NCBI GenBank assembly: GCA_934438085.1
Contig: CAKSBC010000010.1
Coordinates: forward strand, 10,273-74,272
Length of the DNA: 64,000 nt
Direction: 5' to 3'
DNA from: an uncultured Lachnospiraceae bacterium
GTDB lineage: Bacteria; Bacillota; Clostridia; Lachnospirales; Lachnospiraceae
Shown: piece after piece, positions 17,360 to 23,606 of the stretch
Layout: every line of letters begins with the position of its first letter
How positions within the stretch are numbered: position 1 is the stretch's first letter
Notes under the pieces: model-generated
What the model was told of the DNA's origin: nothing
Databases searched by the model: none
What the model saw: only the letters and a program-made list of their open reading frames with translations
Program-made: the position numbers and the translations under genes

Positions 17360-17426
17360 ACTTCCTTTGCTCCTTACTGCCTCTTTTTTTAATATTCTTT
17401 CTTTGCTTTATTAAATTTCCGTTTTT

Positions 17427-17501
17427 CCTTTTTTCTCTTTTGTTTCTTTTGCTCTGCCAAAGCTAAACCTTTGCTTCGTTGACCAATTGTCATAACAAAA
17501 A
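17427..17501. repeat. Palindromic intergenic element D
   Basis: The gap before the membrane-fusion gene starts with CCTTTTTTCTCTTTTGTT (17427-17444) and ends with ATTGTCATAACAAAAA (17486-17501); the same two ends border a larger element at 43611-43754. The ends can pair through CTTTTGTT/AACAAAAAAG, enclosing a small hairpin CAAAG/CTTTG and the motif CTTCG. In both places the element lies directly after a minus-strand terminator and before a minus-strand gene. Confidence 0.5.
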
Positions 17502-17529
17502 AGAACCGGGATTTTTACGTCCTGGTTCT
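17497..17529 (-). terminator. Terminator after the histidine kinase gene
   Basis: On the minus strand AGAACCAGGA (17529-17520) pairs with TCCCGGTTCT (17511-17502), ten pairs around an 8-nt loop, followed by TTTTTT. It separates the two-component genes from the efflux genes. Confidence 0.85.
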
Positions 17530-17586
17530 GAATGTTATCATCGTATTTTAAACTAATATTTAAACAATTTTAAACTCAACATGAAT

Positions 17587-18648
17587 TCACAAAAGCTTCA
17601 CAGGCGGCAGCCAGACAGTAAATGCCGCGCCCTTTCCCGGAGCACTTTCTACAGCAATACGTCCGCCACAAAGCTCTGTTATCTTCTTTACAAGCGTAAG
17701 ACCGAGTCCGTTTCCCGACTTACTGCGGTTAGTTTCAGCCTGATAAAACCTGTCAAAGATGTGCGCCTGCTCTTCCTCACTCATGCCGATTCCGGTATCG
17801 CGCACAGTCACTACTATATCTCCCGGCTCCTTAGTATTTTCTTTAATTGATACACTTATCGTCCTTTTATCCGGAGTGAATTTGATTGCATTAGAAAAAA
17901 GATTGGTCCATATCTGAAACATAAGACTTTCATTTCCGGTATAGTTAAGCTCCGGAATCTCCATATCTATTTCAATGTCTCTTTTCCCCCAAAGCGGCTC
18001 AAGCGAAAGATAGGCCTGCCTTATCTGCTCATCCAATGAAAAAGTCTTTTTTTCCGAAACTATATGCTGATTTTCAAGCTTTGATAAACTGAGAATGTTT
18101 CCTGCCAAAGCAGAAAGCGCATCTGAACTATGTATTATACGCTCTGTGTACTCCTTTGCTTTGCCGTTGTCCGGAAGCTCCGAAGCCATATCATCAAGCA
18201 GCACAGCATACCCCTTTATAGATGCCAACGGAGTTTTAAATTCGTGTGAAACATTTTGAACAAAATCCGACTGCAGAGTTTCCGTAGAACGAAGCTCCTT
18301 AACCATCTTATTAAAGTTAAGATTCATCTTGTCGATCTCAGCCCCACCGCCGCCTACCGGAAGCTCAATGTCAAAATCCCCTTCTGCAACCTTATTCATG
18401 GCATCAGCGAGATTTTCAATCGGCTTAAAGTATCTTCTTGTAATGTAGCTCAGCACAAACACCGCCACCACAATTGCTGCCGAGGTAAAGCCAATCAGTT
18501 GCAAAAATCTCGGATTTATCTGCCAGCCGTTTTCAGGCGTAAGCTTAAGCATTGCAAAAATCACATACCCCGTGGCCGTAAAGGCTGCCATCATGACAGC
18601 ACTTATTATTATCATGAGCAGCATAAAAAATCTGATATGTTTAAACAT
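17587..18648 (-). CDS. Sensor histidine kinase of a two-component system
   Basis: 353-residue membrane kinase. Two TM segments (about 7-33 and 50-70) enclose only about 15 extracytoplasmic residues, the layout of intramembrane-sensing kinases. A HAMP domain follows (RRYFKPIENLADAMNKVAEG), then the HisKA box FVQNVSHEFKTPLASIKG with phospho-acceptor H135, then the ATPase domain with N box NLFSNAIKFTP, DTGIGM and GNGLGLTLVKKI. All kinase motifs are intact. It lies 11 bp after its response regulator and upstream of the RND operon, its likely target. The stimulus (envelope stress or a toxic compound) is inferred only from context. Confidence 0.93.
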   Translation of the reverse strand: MFKHIRFFMLLMIIISAVMMAAFTATGYVIFAMLKLTPENGWQINPRFLQLIGFTSAAIVVAVFVLSYITRRYFKPIENLADAMNKVAEGDFDIELPVGGGGAEIDKMNLNFNKMVKELRSTETLQSDFVQNVSHEFKTPLASIKGYAVLLDDMASELPDNGKAKEYTERIIHSSDALSALAGNILSLSKLENQHIVSEKKTFSLDEQIRQAYLSLEPLWGKRDIEIDMEIPELNYTGNESLMFQIWTNLFSNAIKFTPDKRTISVSIKENTKEPGDIVVTVRDTGIGMSEEEQAHIFDRFYQAETNRSKSGNGLGLTLVKKITELCGGRIAVESAPGKGAAFTVWLPPVKLL

Positions 18649-18659
18649 TTCGCCACCCG

Positions 18660-19334
18660 TTATGCTGAAATAACAGCCTTAAAGCCCAGGCCTCTGACCG
18701 TCACGATGCTGAAGTCCTTATTATCCTGAAAACGCTTTCTGAGCCTGTTTATATGCACATCGACTGTCTGCGGATCGGATTTGGAGTCGCGTCCCCAGAT
18801 CTCATCCATAAGCTGAAAGCGTGTGAATATCTTGTTTGGAGTTGACAAAAGCCTGTACAGCAGCAAAAACTCCTTCTGCGGAAGCATGCTGCTTTCTTCT
18901 CCGTCATCCACTGTAAATGCATCATAATCAAGAGTAGTGTCTCCCACTGTAAGCTTTCTTTCTGCCATAACATTGGCTCTTCTTAAAAGCGCCCTGATTC
19001 GAAGCACCATCTCGTCAAAATCCACCGGCTTAACCATGTAATCATCAGTTCCCAGAGTAAAGCCTGTGTTTTTGGACATATAGTCATCCTTAGCTGTCAC
19101 AATAAGCACAGGGATCCTCGAATCCTGCTCTCTCAGCATGCTTATAAACTCATAACCATCCATAACCGGCATCATAATATCTGTCATAACGAGATCAATA
19201 TGTTTATTTTCAATTATCTCAAAGGCCTCTCTGCCGTTTTTGGCATTATAAACGCCGTAGCCTTCCTTATGCAGAACGATCTCATACAGCTTGCTTAAGG
19301 ATTCATCATCTTCAATTACAAGAATATTTATCAT
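18660..19334 (-). CDS. OmpR-family response regulator
   Basis: 224 residues: receiver domain with the acidic pocket D9/D10, phospho-acceptor D52 (LVMTDIMMPVMDG), T80 and K102 (MVKP), then an OmpR/PhoB winged-helix DNA-binding domain ending with VDVHINRLRKRFQDN and VRGLGFKAV. Complete and probably functional. The start at 19334 (MINILVIEDD) has GGAG 6 bp upstream; an in-frame extension to 19439 lacks a ribosome binding site and family similarity. First gene of the two-component pair. Confidence 0.94.
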   Translation of the reverse strand: MINILVIEDDESLSKLYEIVLHKEGYGVYNAKNGREAFEIIENKHIDLVMTDIMMPVMDGYEFISMLREQDSRIPVLIVTAKDDYMSKNTGFTLGTDDYMVKPVDFDEMVLRIRALLRRANVMAERKLTVGDTTLDYDAFTVDDGEESSMLPQKEFLLLYRLLSTPNKIFTRFQLMDEIWGRDSKSDPQTVDVHINRLRKRFQDNKDFSIVTVRGLGFKAVISA

Positions 19335-19424
19335 ATGTATCTCCAAACTTTCACATTTTCTAAATATATAATCCACAGTTGTTTCCATGATGTGAACAAT
19401 TCTTATACTTCTGTCGAAAGTTGG

Positions 19425-19535
19425 ATGAATATGCAGCAAAAACTAACTATTTGGGAAGCTGAGCAGCACATACCTGCAAATATTATACCTTTCCCTATGA
19501 ATCGTGAAGATGATTCATTTCCTTTGCAAATGTAA
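19425..19535 (+). CDS. Candidate small ORF (36 aa) antisense to the response-regulator leader
   Basis: The gap 19335-19545 contains a plus-strand ORF with protein-like composition (LTIWEAEQHIPANIIPFP near its middle) beginning ATG 19425. A TATACT (19404-19409) lies 15 bp before it, but there is no good -35 and no clear ribosome binding site. It overlaps the putative promoter of the response regulator on the other strand. It may be a decayed gene fragment or chance. Confidence 0.2.
   Translation: MNMQQKLTIWEAEQHIPANIIPFPMNREDDSFPLQM
19482..19510 (-). promoter_or_regulatory. Candidate promoter of the two-component operon
   Basis: TATAAT on the minus strand (19487-19482) with TCTTCA (19510-19505) 17 bp upstream. 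The -10 is perfect and the -35 weak, as expected for a regulated promoter. The leader would be about 145 nt long. Confidence 0.45.
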
Positions 19536-19545
19536 ATATTTCTAC

Positions 19546-19575
19546 AAAAAAGCAGCACCGGCTCCCCGGTGCTGC
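19546..19575 (-). terminator. Strong terminator after rpsO
   Basis: Ten perfect G/C-rich pairs, GCAGCACCGG with CCGGTGCTGC (19575-19566 and 19561-19552), 4-nt loop, then TTTTTT on the minus strand. It lies about 70 bp after the rpsO stop. Confidence 0.95.
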
Positions 19576-19643
19576 AAGCGCGCAATTTTGTATCTAAGTT
19601 ATTTGAAATAATAAACGATTTGTTATAAAGCGGAACGTAATAA

Positions 19644-19910
19644 TTACTTACGAAGTCCAAGCTTCTTGATGAGCTCTCTGTATCCCTCAAGATCATTCTT
19701 CATGAGATACTGAAGTAAGCTTCTTCTCTTACCTACCATCATAAGAAGTCCCTTTCTTGAATGGTGATCCTTTGGGTTCTCCTTAAGATGAGCTGTAAGC
19801 TCGTTGATTCTCTCAGTGAGGATGGCAATCTGAACCTCTGGTGAGCCTGTGTCGCCTTCAGTACGACCATAAGCCTTAATGAGTTCTGTCTTCTTCTCTT
19901 TTGAAATCAT
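19644..19910 (-). CDS. rpsO: 30S ribosomal protein S15
   Basis: 88 residues, the exact usual family length, with [34 protein letters not shown] and [11 protein letters not shown]. It binds the central domain of 16S rRNA early in 30S assembly. GAAAGGAG precedes the ATG. It has its own promoter (20047-20019) and a strong terminator, so it can be transcribed apart from the upstream truB-ribF gene. In other bacteria S15 represses its own translation by binding its leader. Confidence 0.98.
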   Translation of the reverse strand: MISKEKKTELIKAYGRTEGDTGSPEVQIAILTERINELTAHLKENPKDHHSRKGLLMMVGKRRSLLQYLMKNDLEGYRELIKKLGLRK

Positions 19911-20018
19911 ATCTTTTCTCCTTTCAAATTATTGACCGGCTTCAGTCCGGTCCTCTAACCGTCAACAAAGCTCCCGTCAAGGAAATCGAAAAGCTGTGTC
20001 GCGGCGCTAAGCTTTAAA
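19911..20018 (-). other. Structured rpsO leader, candidate S15 autoregulatory RNA
   Basis: The roughly 100-nt leader has a perfect 6-bp hairpin GACCGG/CCGGTC (19952-19947 and 19939-19934) shortly before the ribosome binding site, a possible AAAGCU/AGCUUU pairing that would close a multi-branch loop, and two copies of TTGACGG. S15 autoregulation through leader structures is known in several bacteria, with unrelated folds, so this is a candidate only. Confidence 0.35.
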
Positions 20019-20047
20019 ATAATAGCATATTATCCGCTATATTTCAA
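20019..20047 (-). promoter_or_regulatory. rpsO promoter
   Basis: TTGAAA (20047-20042) and TATTAT (20024-20019) on the minus strand, 17 bp apart, starting just after the truB-ribF stop. Confidence 0.75.
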
Positions 20048-20053
20048 GCATTA

Positions 20054-21874
20054 TCAACCTATAAGTCCTGCGAAAAATTTCTCTGTTTCAGGAATGTCAT
20101 GCTCTGCCACCTGACGCTTAAGCTCTGCAAGATCATCGAACTTTCTCTCATGTCTGATGAAGTAGCAAAGCTCGATTCTTGCGAATTTTCCGTAGCAATC
20201 TCCTATGTCTCCGAAAACATGAGTTTCAAGTCTGAGACCTGTTCTCTCCGCTCCGTCTTCATTTACTGTAGGTGCATAACCAAGATTTGCAATTCCGGTC
20301 ATCGTACGGATGCTGCTGCCCTTTTTGTCGTCATAAATGTTGACTCTTACGGCATATACTCCGTTTGGCGGCAGTATAAGATCCTCAGACACTGCTATGT
20401 TAAGTGTAGGCATAGCCAGCTTATCTGTTCCTATATGCTTTCCATGAATAACGACTCCGCTTATGGCATACGGTGCTCCGAGAAGTCTTGTGACATGCAG
20501 CATGTCTCCCTTTAAAAGCTCTGCTCTCAGAAGTGTTGAACTAATAATTGTAGCCTTTCCTTCAATATTAGAGCTTGTCTTTTCTGAAGGCTCCTTAGAT
20601 TCAATACAGCCCGCATCATCCGCTGTCTGTTTGAGATCGATGGTTACCTTCTCTATAAGCTTTACCTCGTAGCCGTATTCATCTGCATGAGCCTTAAGGA
20701 ATTCTGCATTTCCGGCTCTTCCCTTTCCGAAGCTTACGTCATCTCCGGCTACAATGGCCTTCATATTGTATTTATCTATAAGGATATTTTTAAGAAAATC
20801 CTCAGCTGTTGTGTTTTTTATCTCGTCAGTAAATTCCAGCTCAATGCTGTAATCTATGCCAAGCTCCGCCATCTTCATTTTCCTGTCAAGATCGGAAAGC
20901 ACGGTTTCTTTTCCAAATTTAAAGATGATGACACAGGTACGAAGTCCCTTTTTATCGGCAAGTCTCTTAAGATCCTTTAAAAGCGTCTGATGCCCTACAT
21001 GTGTGCCGTCAAACTTGCCTATTGATATGGCTGTCGGTGCCTCTATGGTAAATGACGCATCAAGTGAGCCCTTATCTCTGAACTCTTCCACCTTGCTGAG
21101 CTTTATCGAATCATCTATTTTAAAGCGTCCAACCTGCTCTCTTACAAGTGATTCCATGCAGGCTCCGCATTGAAGCTTTTCTCCGATATCATGACAAAGT
21201 GTCCTGATATAAGTACCCTGAGAACATTTTACTGTAAATACTACATGCGGAAGCTCTATACTTTCTATGCTGATATCATAAATATGCACGTGCTTTCTTT
21301 TGCGCTCGACTTCAACACCTGCTCTGGCATATTCATAAAGCTTCTTTCCGTTAACCTTTCTTGCGGAATATTTGGGTGTAAGCTGATCATATTCTCCGAT
21401 GAATGAAAGGATCGCCTCTTTTACTGTAGCTTCGTCAGGAGCTTTTCCGCCGTTCTTTTCTATCACATAGGCCTGCTCGGTAAGTACCTTCACTTCGGAC
21501 GAACTATTTACAAAATCAGCATTTGAGTTAGCTGCATTGTCATCCTTTGACTCTGACTGTAAGATTTCATCTGTTTTGCAAAAATCCTGTCCGAAAATCG
21601 AAAGCAGCTTTCCGGTTATATCCTCTGTATCAGTGACAGCACCAAGGAGCATCCCGGCCTTATAGACCTTTACCTCATGCCCGACCTTGTCGACATCCTT
21701 TGTTGCACGTCCGACTGCTACCGGAAGGACTCCCTCAGCCATAGGATCAAGTGTCCCTGCATGGCCTATGCGTCTTACGCCTAATATGCCCTTAAGCTTT
21801 GCGCATACATCCATTGAGGTCCAGCCCTTTTCCTTATATATATTTAAAAATCCGTTGTAGCGGTAAAATGACAT
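20054..21874 (-). CDS. truB-ribF: Fused tRNA pseudouridine-55 synthase TruB and riboflavin kinase/FAD synthetase RibF
   Basis: One uninterrupted 606-codon frame. Residues 1 to about 280 are TruB: GWTSMDVCAKLKG, GHAGTLDPMAEGVLPVAVG (catalytic Asp 43), KYSARKVNGKKLYEYAR and CSQGTYIRTLCHDIG. Residues about 285 to 606 are RibF: ISIGKFDGTHVGHQTLL (nucleotidyltransferase GxFDGxHxGH), ATIISSTLLRAELLKG (ISSTxxR), and the kinase block GKHIGTDKLAMPTLNI. Insertions of about 40 residues in TruB (ESKDDNAANSNADF region) and about 25 in RibF are low-complexity. In most Firmicutes truB and ribF are adjacent separate genes. The start at 21874 (MSFYRYNGFLNIYKEKG) is preferred over a TTG at 21886. It would make tRNA psi55, FMN and FAD. 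Confidence 0.93.
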   Translation of the reverse strand: MSFYRYNGFLNIYKEKGWTSMDVCAKLKGILGVRRIGHAGTLDPMAEGVLPVAVGRATKDVDKVGHEVKVYKAGMLLGAVTDTEDITGKLLSIFGQDFCKTDEILQSESKDDNAANSNADFVNSSSEVKVLTEQAYVIEKNGGKAPDEATVKEAILSFIGEYDQLTPKYSARKVNGKKLYEYARAGVEVERKRKHVHIYDISIESIELPHVVFTVKCSQGTYIRTLCHDIGEKLQCGACMESLVREQVGRFKIDDSIKLSKVEEFRDKGSLDASFTIEAPTAISIGKFDGTHVGHQTLLKDLKRLADKKGLRTCVIIFKFGKETVLSDLDRKMKMAELGIDYSIELEFTDEIKNTTAEDFLKNILIDKYNMKAIVAGDDVSFGKGRAGNAEFLKAHADEYGYEVKLIEKVTIDLKQTADDAGCIESKEPSEKTSSNIEGKATIISSTLLRAELLKGDMLHVTRLLGAPYAISGVVIHGKHIGTDKLAMPTLNIAVSEDLILPPNGVYAVRVNIYDDKKGSSIRTMTGIANLGYAPTVNEDGAERTGLRLETHVFGDIGDCYGKFARIELCYFIRHERKFDDLAELKRQVAEHDIPETEKFFAGLIG

Positions 21875-21899
21875 AATTTCAACCAAATTCCAATCAGTA

Positions 21900-22886
21900 T
21901 TATATAGCTGCCTTTAATTGCTTTCCGAATTCAGCAGCGATCTCTTCGATATTTTTTTTAAAATCCTTCGAGACAAAGCAGCCTGCTGCTCGCTTGTGGC
22001 CTCCGCCTCCGTATTTTTGTGCTATTACGCTGACATCAATAATATCGGAGTTTGACCTGAGGCTCGCTTTTACTCTTCCGTCAAGTGTTTCATACATGTA
22101 TACCGCGGCCAAGGCACCGGTCGTGGAACGCATGTTATCTATCATTCCGTCCATATCCATTTTCTCTGCACCAAGCTCTTTGCGCTTTGCCATATCTACC
22201 CAGCCGTAAACAAGCTTTCCGTCAAAACGGCTCTTCATATTGTTCAATATATAGCCGAGCATGACCTTTTGATCAAAGTTCATGGCAAAGAAGGAATCCT
22301 CTATGATGCTTCCGAAATCAATGCCGTAATCCATGCATTTCCCGGCAATCTCCATGGTACTTCTGTGTGTGCTGTTATGTCTGAACACACCGGTGTCATG
22401 AACTATTCCGGTATAGATGCATTCAGCTACTGCCTTATCCACATACTGCTCGTCCATCAGGGTATAGAGCACCTCTGATGCAGAGGATGCGTCTCCGCGA
22501 ACTATCGCCATATCGCAAAAGCCCGGATTGGTAATGTGATGATCTATAAGAAGCGAGCTTTCGGCATCCTCGAGATATGACCCTAATTTGCCGATCCTTC
22601 CGATATCTGCACAGTCAAGTACGACAGCCAGATCATATTTAATGCCGTCTCTTACAGAGCTTATGATGTCCGAGCTCTTTAGAAAATTGAATTTTTTATT
22701 TATCTCTTCAAGGTATGGCTGAACGATTTTCTCACTTCCGCCCGGAAGATTTTTTATATAATTATACGCACCGAGGACGGAGCCTATGCAGTCTCCGTCC
22801 GGGCTTATATGCCCCAAAAGGCAAATAGTCTTTGCCTTAAGAAGCGCTTCATTAAATTTTTCTTTAGTAAGCTGCTCAATCATCAT
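21900..22886 (-). CDS. nrnA: DHH-family phosphoesterase, NrnA-type nanoRNase/pAp phosphatase
   Basis: About 328 residues. The DHH domain shows CLLGHISPDGDCIGSVLGAY (motif I), VVLDCADIGRIG (motif II), LIDHHITN (DHH motif) and a later Asp motif VHDTGVFRHNS; the DHHA1 domain ends with KYGGGGHKRAAGCFV, the GGGH substrate loop. NrnA degrades 2-5-nt RNAs and dephosphorylates 3'-phosphoadenosine 5'-phosphate. Tandem ATGs at 22886 and 22883 overlap the end of rbfA, so translation is coupled. Conserved neighbour of rbfA and truB in Firmicutes. Confidence 0.92.
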   Translation of the reverse strand: MMIEQLTKEKFNEALLKAKTICLLGHISPDGDCIGSVLGAYNYIKNLPGGSEKIVQPYLEEINKKFNFLKSSDIISSVRDGIKYDLAVVLDCADIGRIGKLGSYLEDAESSLLIDHHITNPGFCDMAIVRGDASSASEVLYTLMDEQYVDKAVAECIYTGIVHDTGVFRHNSTHRSTMEIAGKCMDYGIDFGSIIEDSFFAMNFDQKVMLGYILNNMKSRFDGKLVYGWVDMAKRKELGAEKMDMDGMIDNMRSTTGALAAVYMYETLDGRVKASLRSNSDIIDVSVIAQKYGGGGHKRAAGCFVSKDFKKNIEEIAAEFGKQLKAAI

Positions 22887-23301
22887 TCTCTTCGTTTTCT
22901 GTATCTGTGTCCGCCTCTGACTCCTCGGCCTCGGCACGTCCGATTCCGCCTGCCTTAGCTAATTCCTCTATCTTCATGGACATTTCCATAGCGTATTCCA
23001 TGCTTCTGTCAGGAACAAACTGCAGCATAGGTGTCTTTCTGAGATTGACTGTATGTGCGAGCTCGCGTCTGATAAAGCCCTCTGCATTCTTGAGGCCTTC
23101 AATACTCTCCGTAAGAAGCTCATCAGAACCGAGAGATGATACATGCACCTTGCAGAACTGAAGATCAGGCGTCACTTCAACTCTGGTGATAGTAAGCAGC
23201 GGATCGATCCTCGGATCTTTTACTTCTTCTCTTATGATAACGGAAAGCTCACGCATGACCTCACCGTTTATTCTGTTGTTTTTAATGCTGCCTTTTTTCA
23301 T
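22876..23301 (-). CDS. rbfA: 30S ribosome-binding factor A
   Basis: 141-residue KH-fold assembly factor: NNRINGEVMRELSVIIREEV and KDPRIDPLLTITRVEVTPDL at the N-terminus, VHVSSLGSDE, and RRELAHTVNLRKTPMLQFVPD. The tail after residue 118 is strongly acidic (EEAxAEESEADTDTENEEND-like), probably disordered. RbfA matures the 16S rRNA 5' end. Start at 23301 has AGGAGT 4 bp upstream; the longer frame to 23343 lies in repeat-like sequence. Unusually, 305 bp separate it from infB. Confidence 0.95.
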   Translation of the reverse strand: MKKGSIKNNRINGEVMRELSVIIREEVKDPRIDPLLTITRVEVTPDLQFCKVHVSSLGSDELLTESIEGLKNAEGFIRRELAHTVNLRKTPMLQFVPDRSMEYAMEMSMKIEELAKAGGIGRAEAEESEADTDTENEENDD

Positions 23302-23461
23302 TTCTACTCCTAAATAATGGCTTCGCCTACATGCGCACCGCATATATACAATGCTTCATAACTCGCATAGCCTGTGTTTCCGAATTGCATCCCTATAATT
23401 ATGCATTCGCCATGCGGCCATTCGCATTCCGGCTTCGCCTACATGCTCATGGAATGATACG
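23302..23461. repeat. infB-rbfA spacer, first half: repeated GGCTTCGCC motifs
   Basis: The 305-bp gap between infB and rbfA is long for this operon. This half holds two copies of GGCTTCGCCTACATG (23319-23333 and 23431-23445), each a mini-hairpin GGC-TTC-GCC, and repeated CATTCGC/CATGCG words. CATTCC...GGAATG (23425-23430 and 23450-23455) encloses the second copy. No coding sequence is evident. Confidence 0.55.
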
Positions 23462-23583
23462 AGCAAAGCTTATGCGTGATAAATCACGCATATATGAGCT
23501 GCGCTCATATACGGCTCGTATACAGATGCTTTCGGGAAAGCAAGCTTTCCCTCAAGTATCTGTATGCGAGCCTAAGCTTTGCT
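23462..23583. repeat. Palindromic element A: multibranch structure between infB and rbfA
   Basis: An 11-bp perfect outer helix (AGCAAAGCTTA 23462-23472 with TAAGCTTTGCT 23573-23583) encloses three stem-loops: 8-10 bp with a 2-base AA loop (23471-23492), 9 bp with a 3-base loop (23491-23511), and a long one whose arms 23514-23527 and 23558-23571 (14 bp, one T-G) continue into GGGAAAGC-AA-GCTTTCCC (23534-23551). The two wobble pairs are G-U only in plus-strand RNA. Function unknown. Confidence 0.75.
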
Positions 23584-23606
23584 GATTATAATTGCTTATT
23601 CCCGCA

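Noticed and set aside
23302..23343. Extended rbfA start at 23343
   Set aside because: The extra 14 residues come from repeat-like spacer and the AGGAGT site clearly supports the start at 23301.
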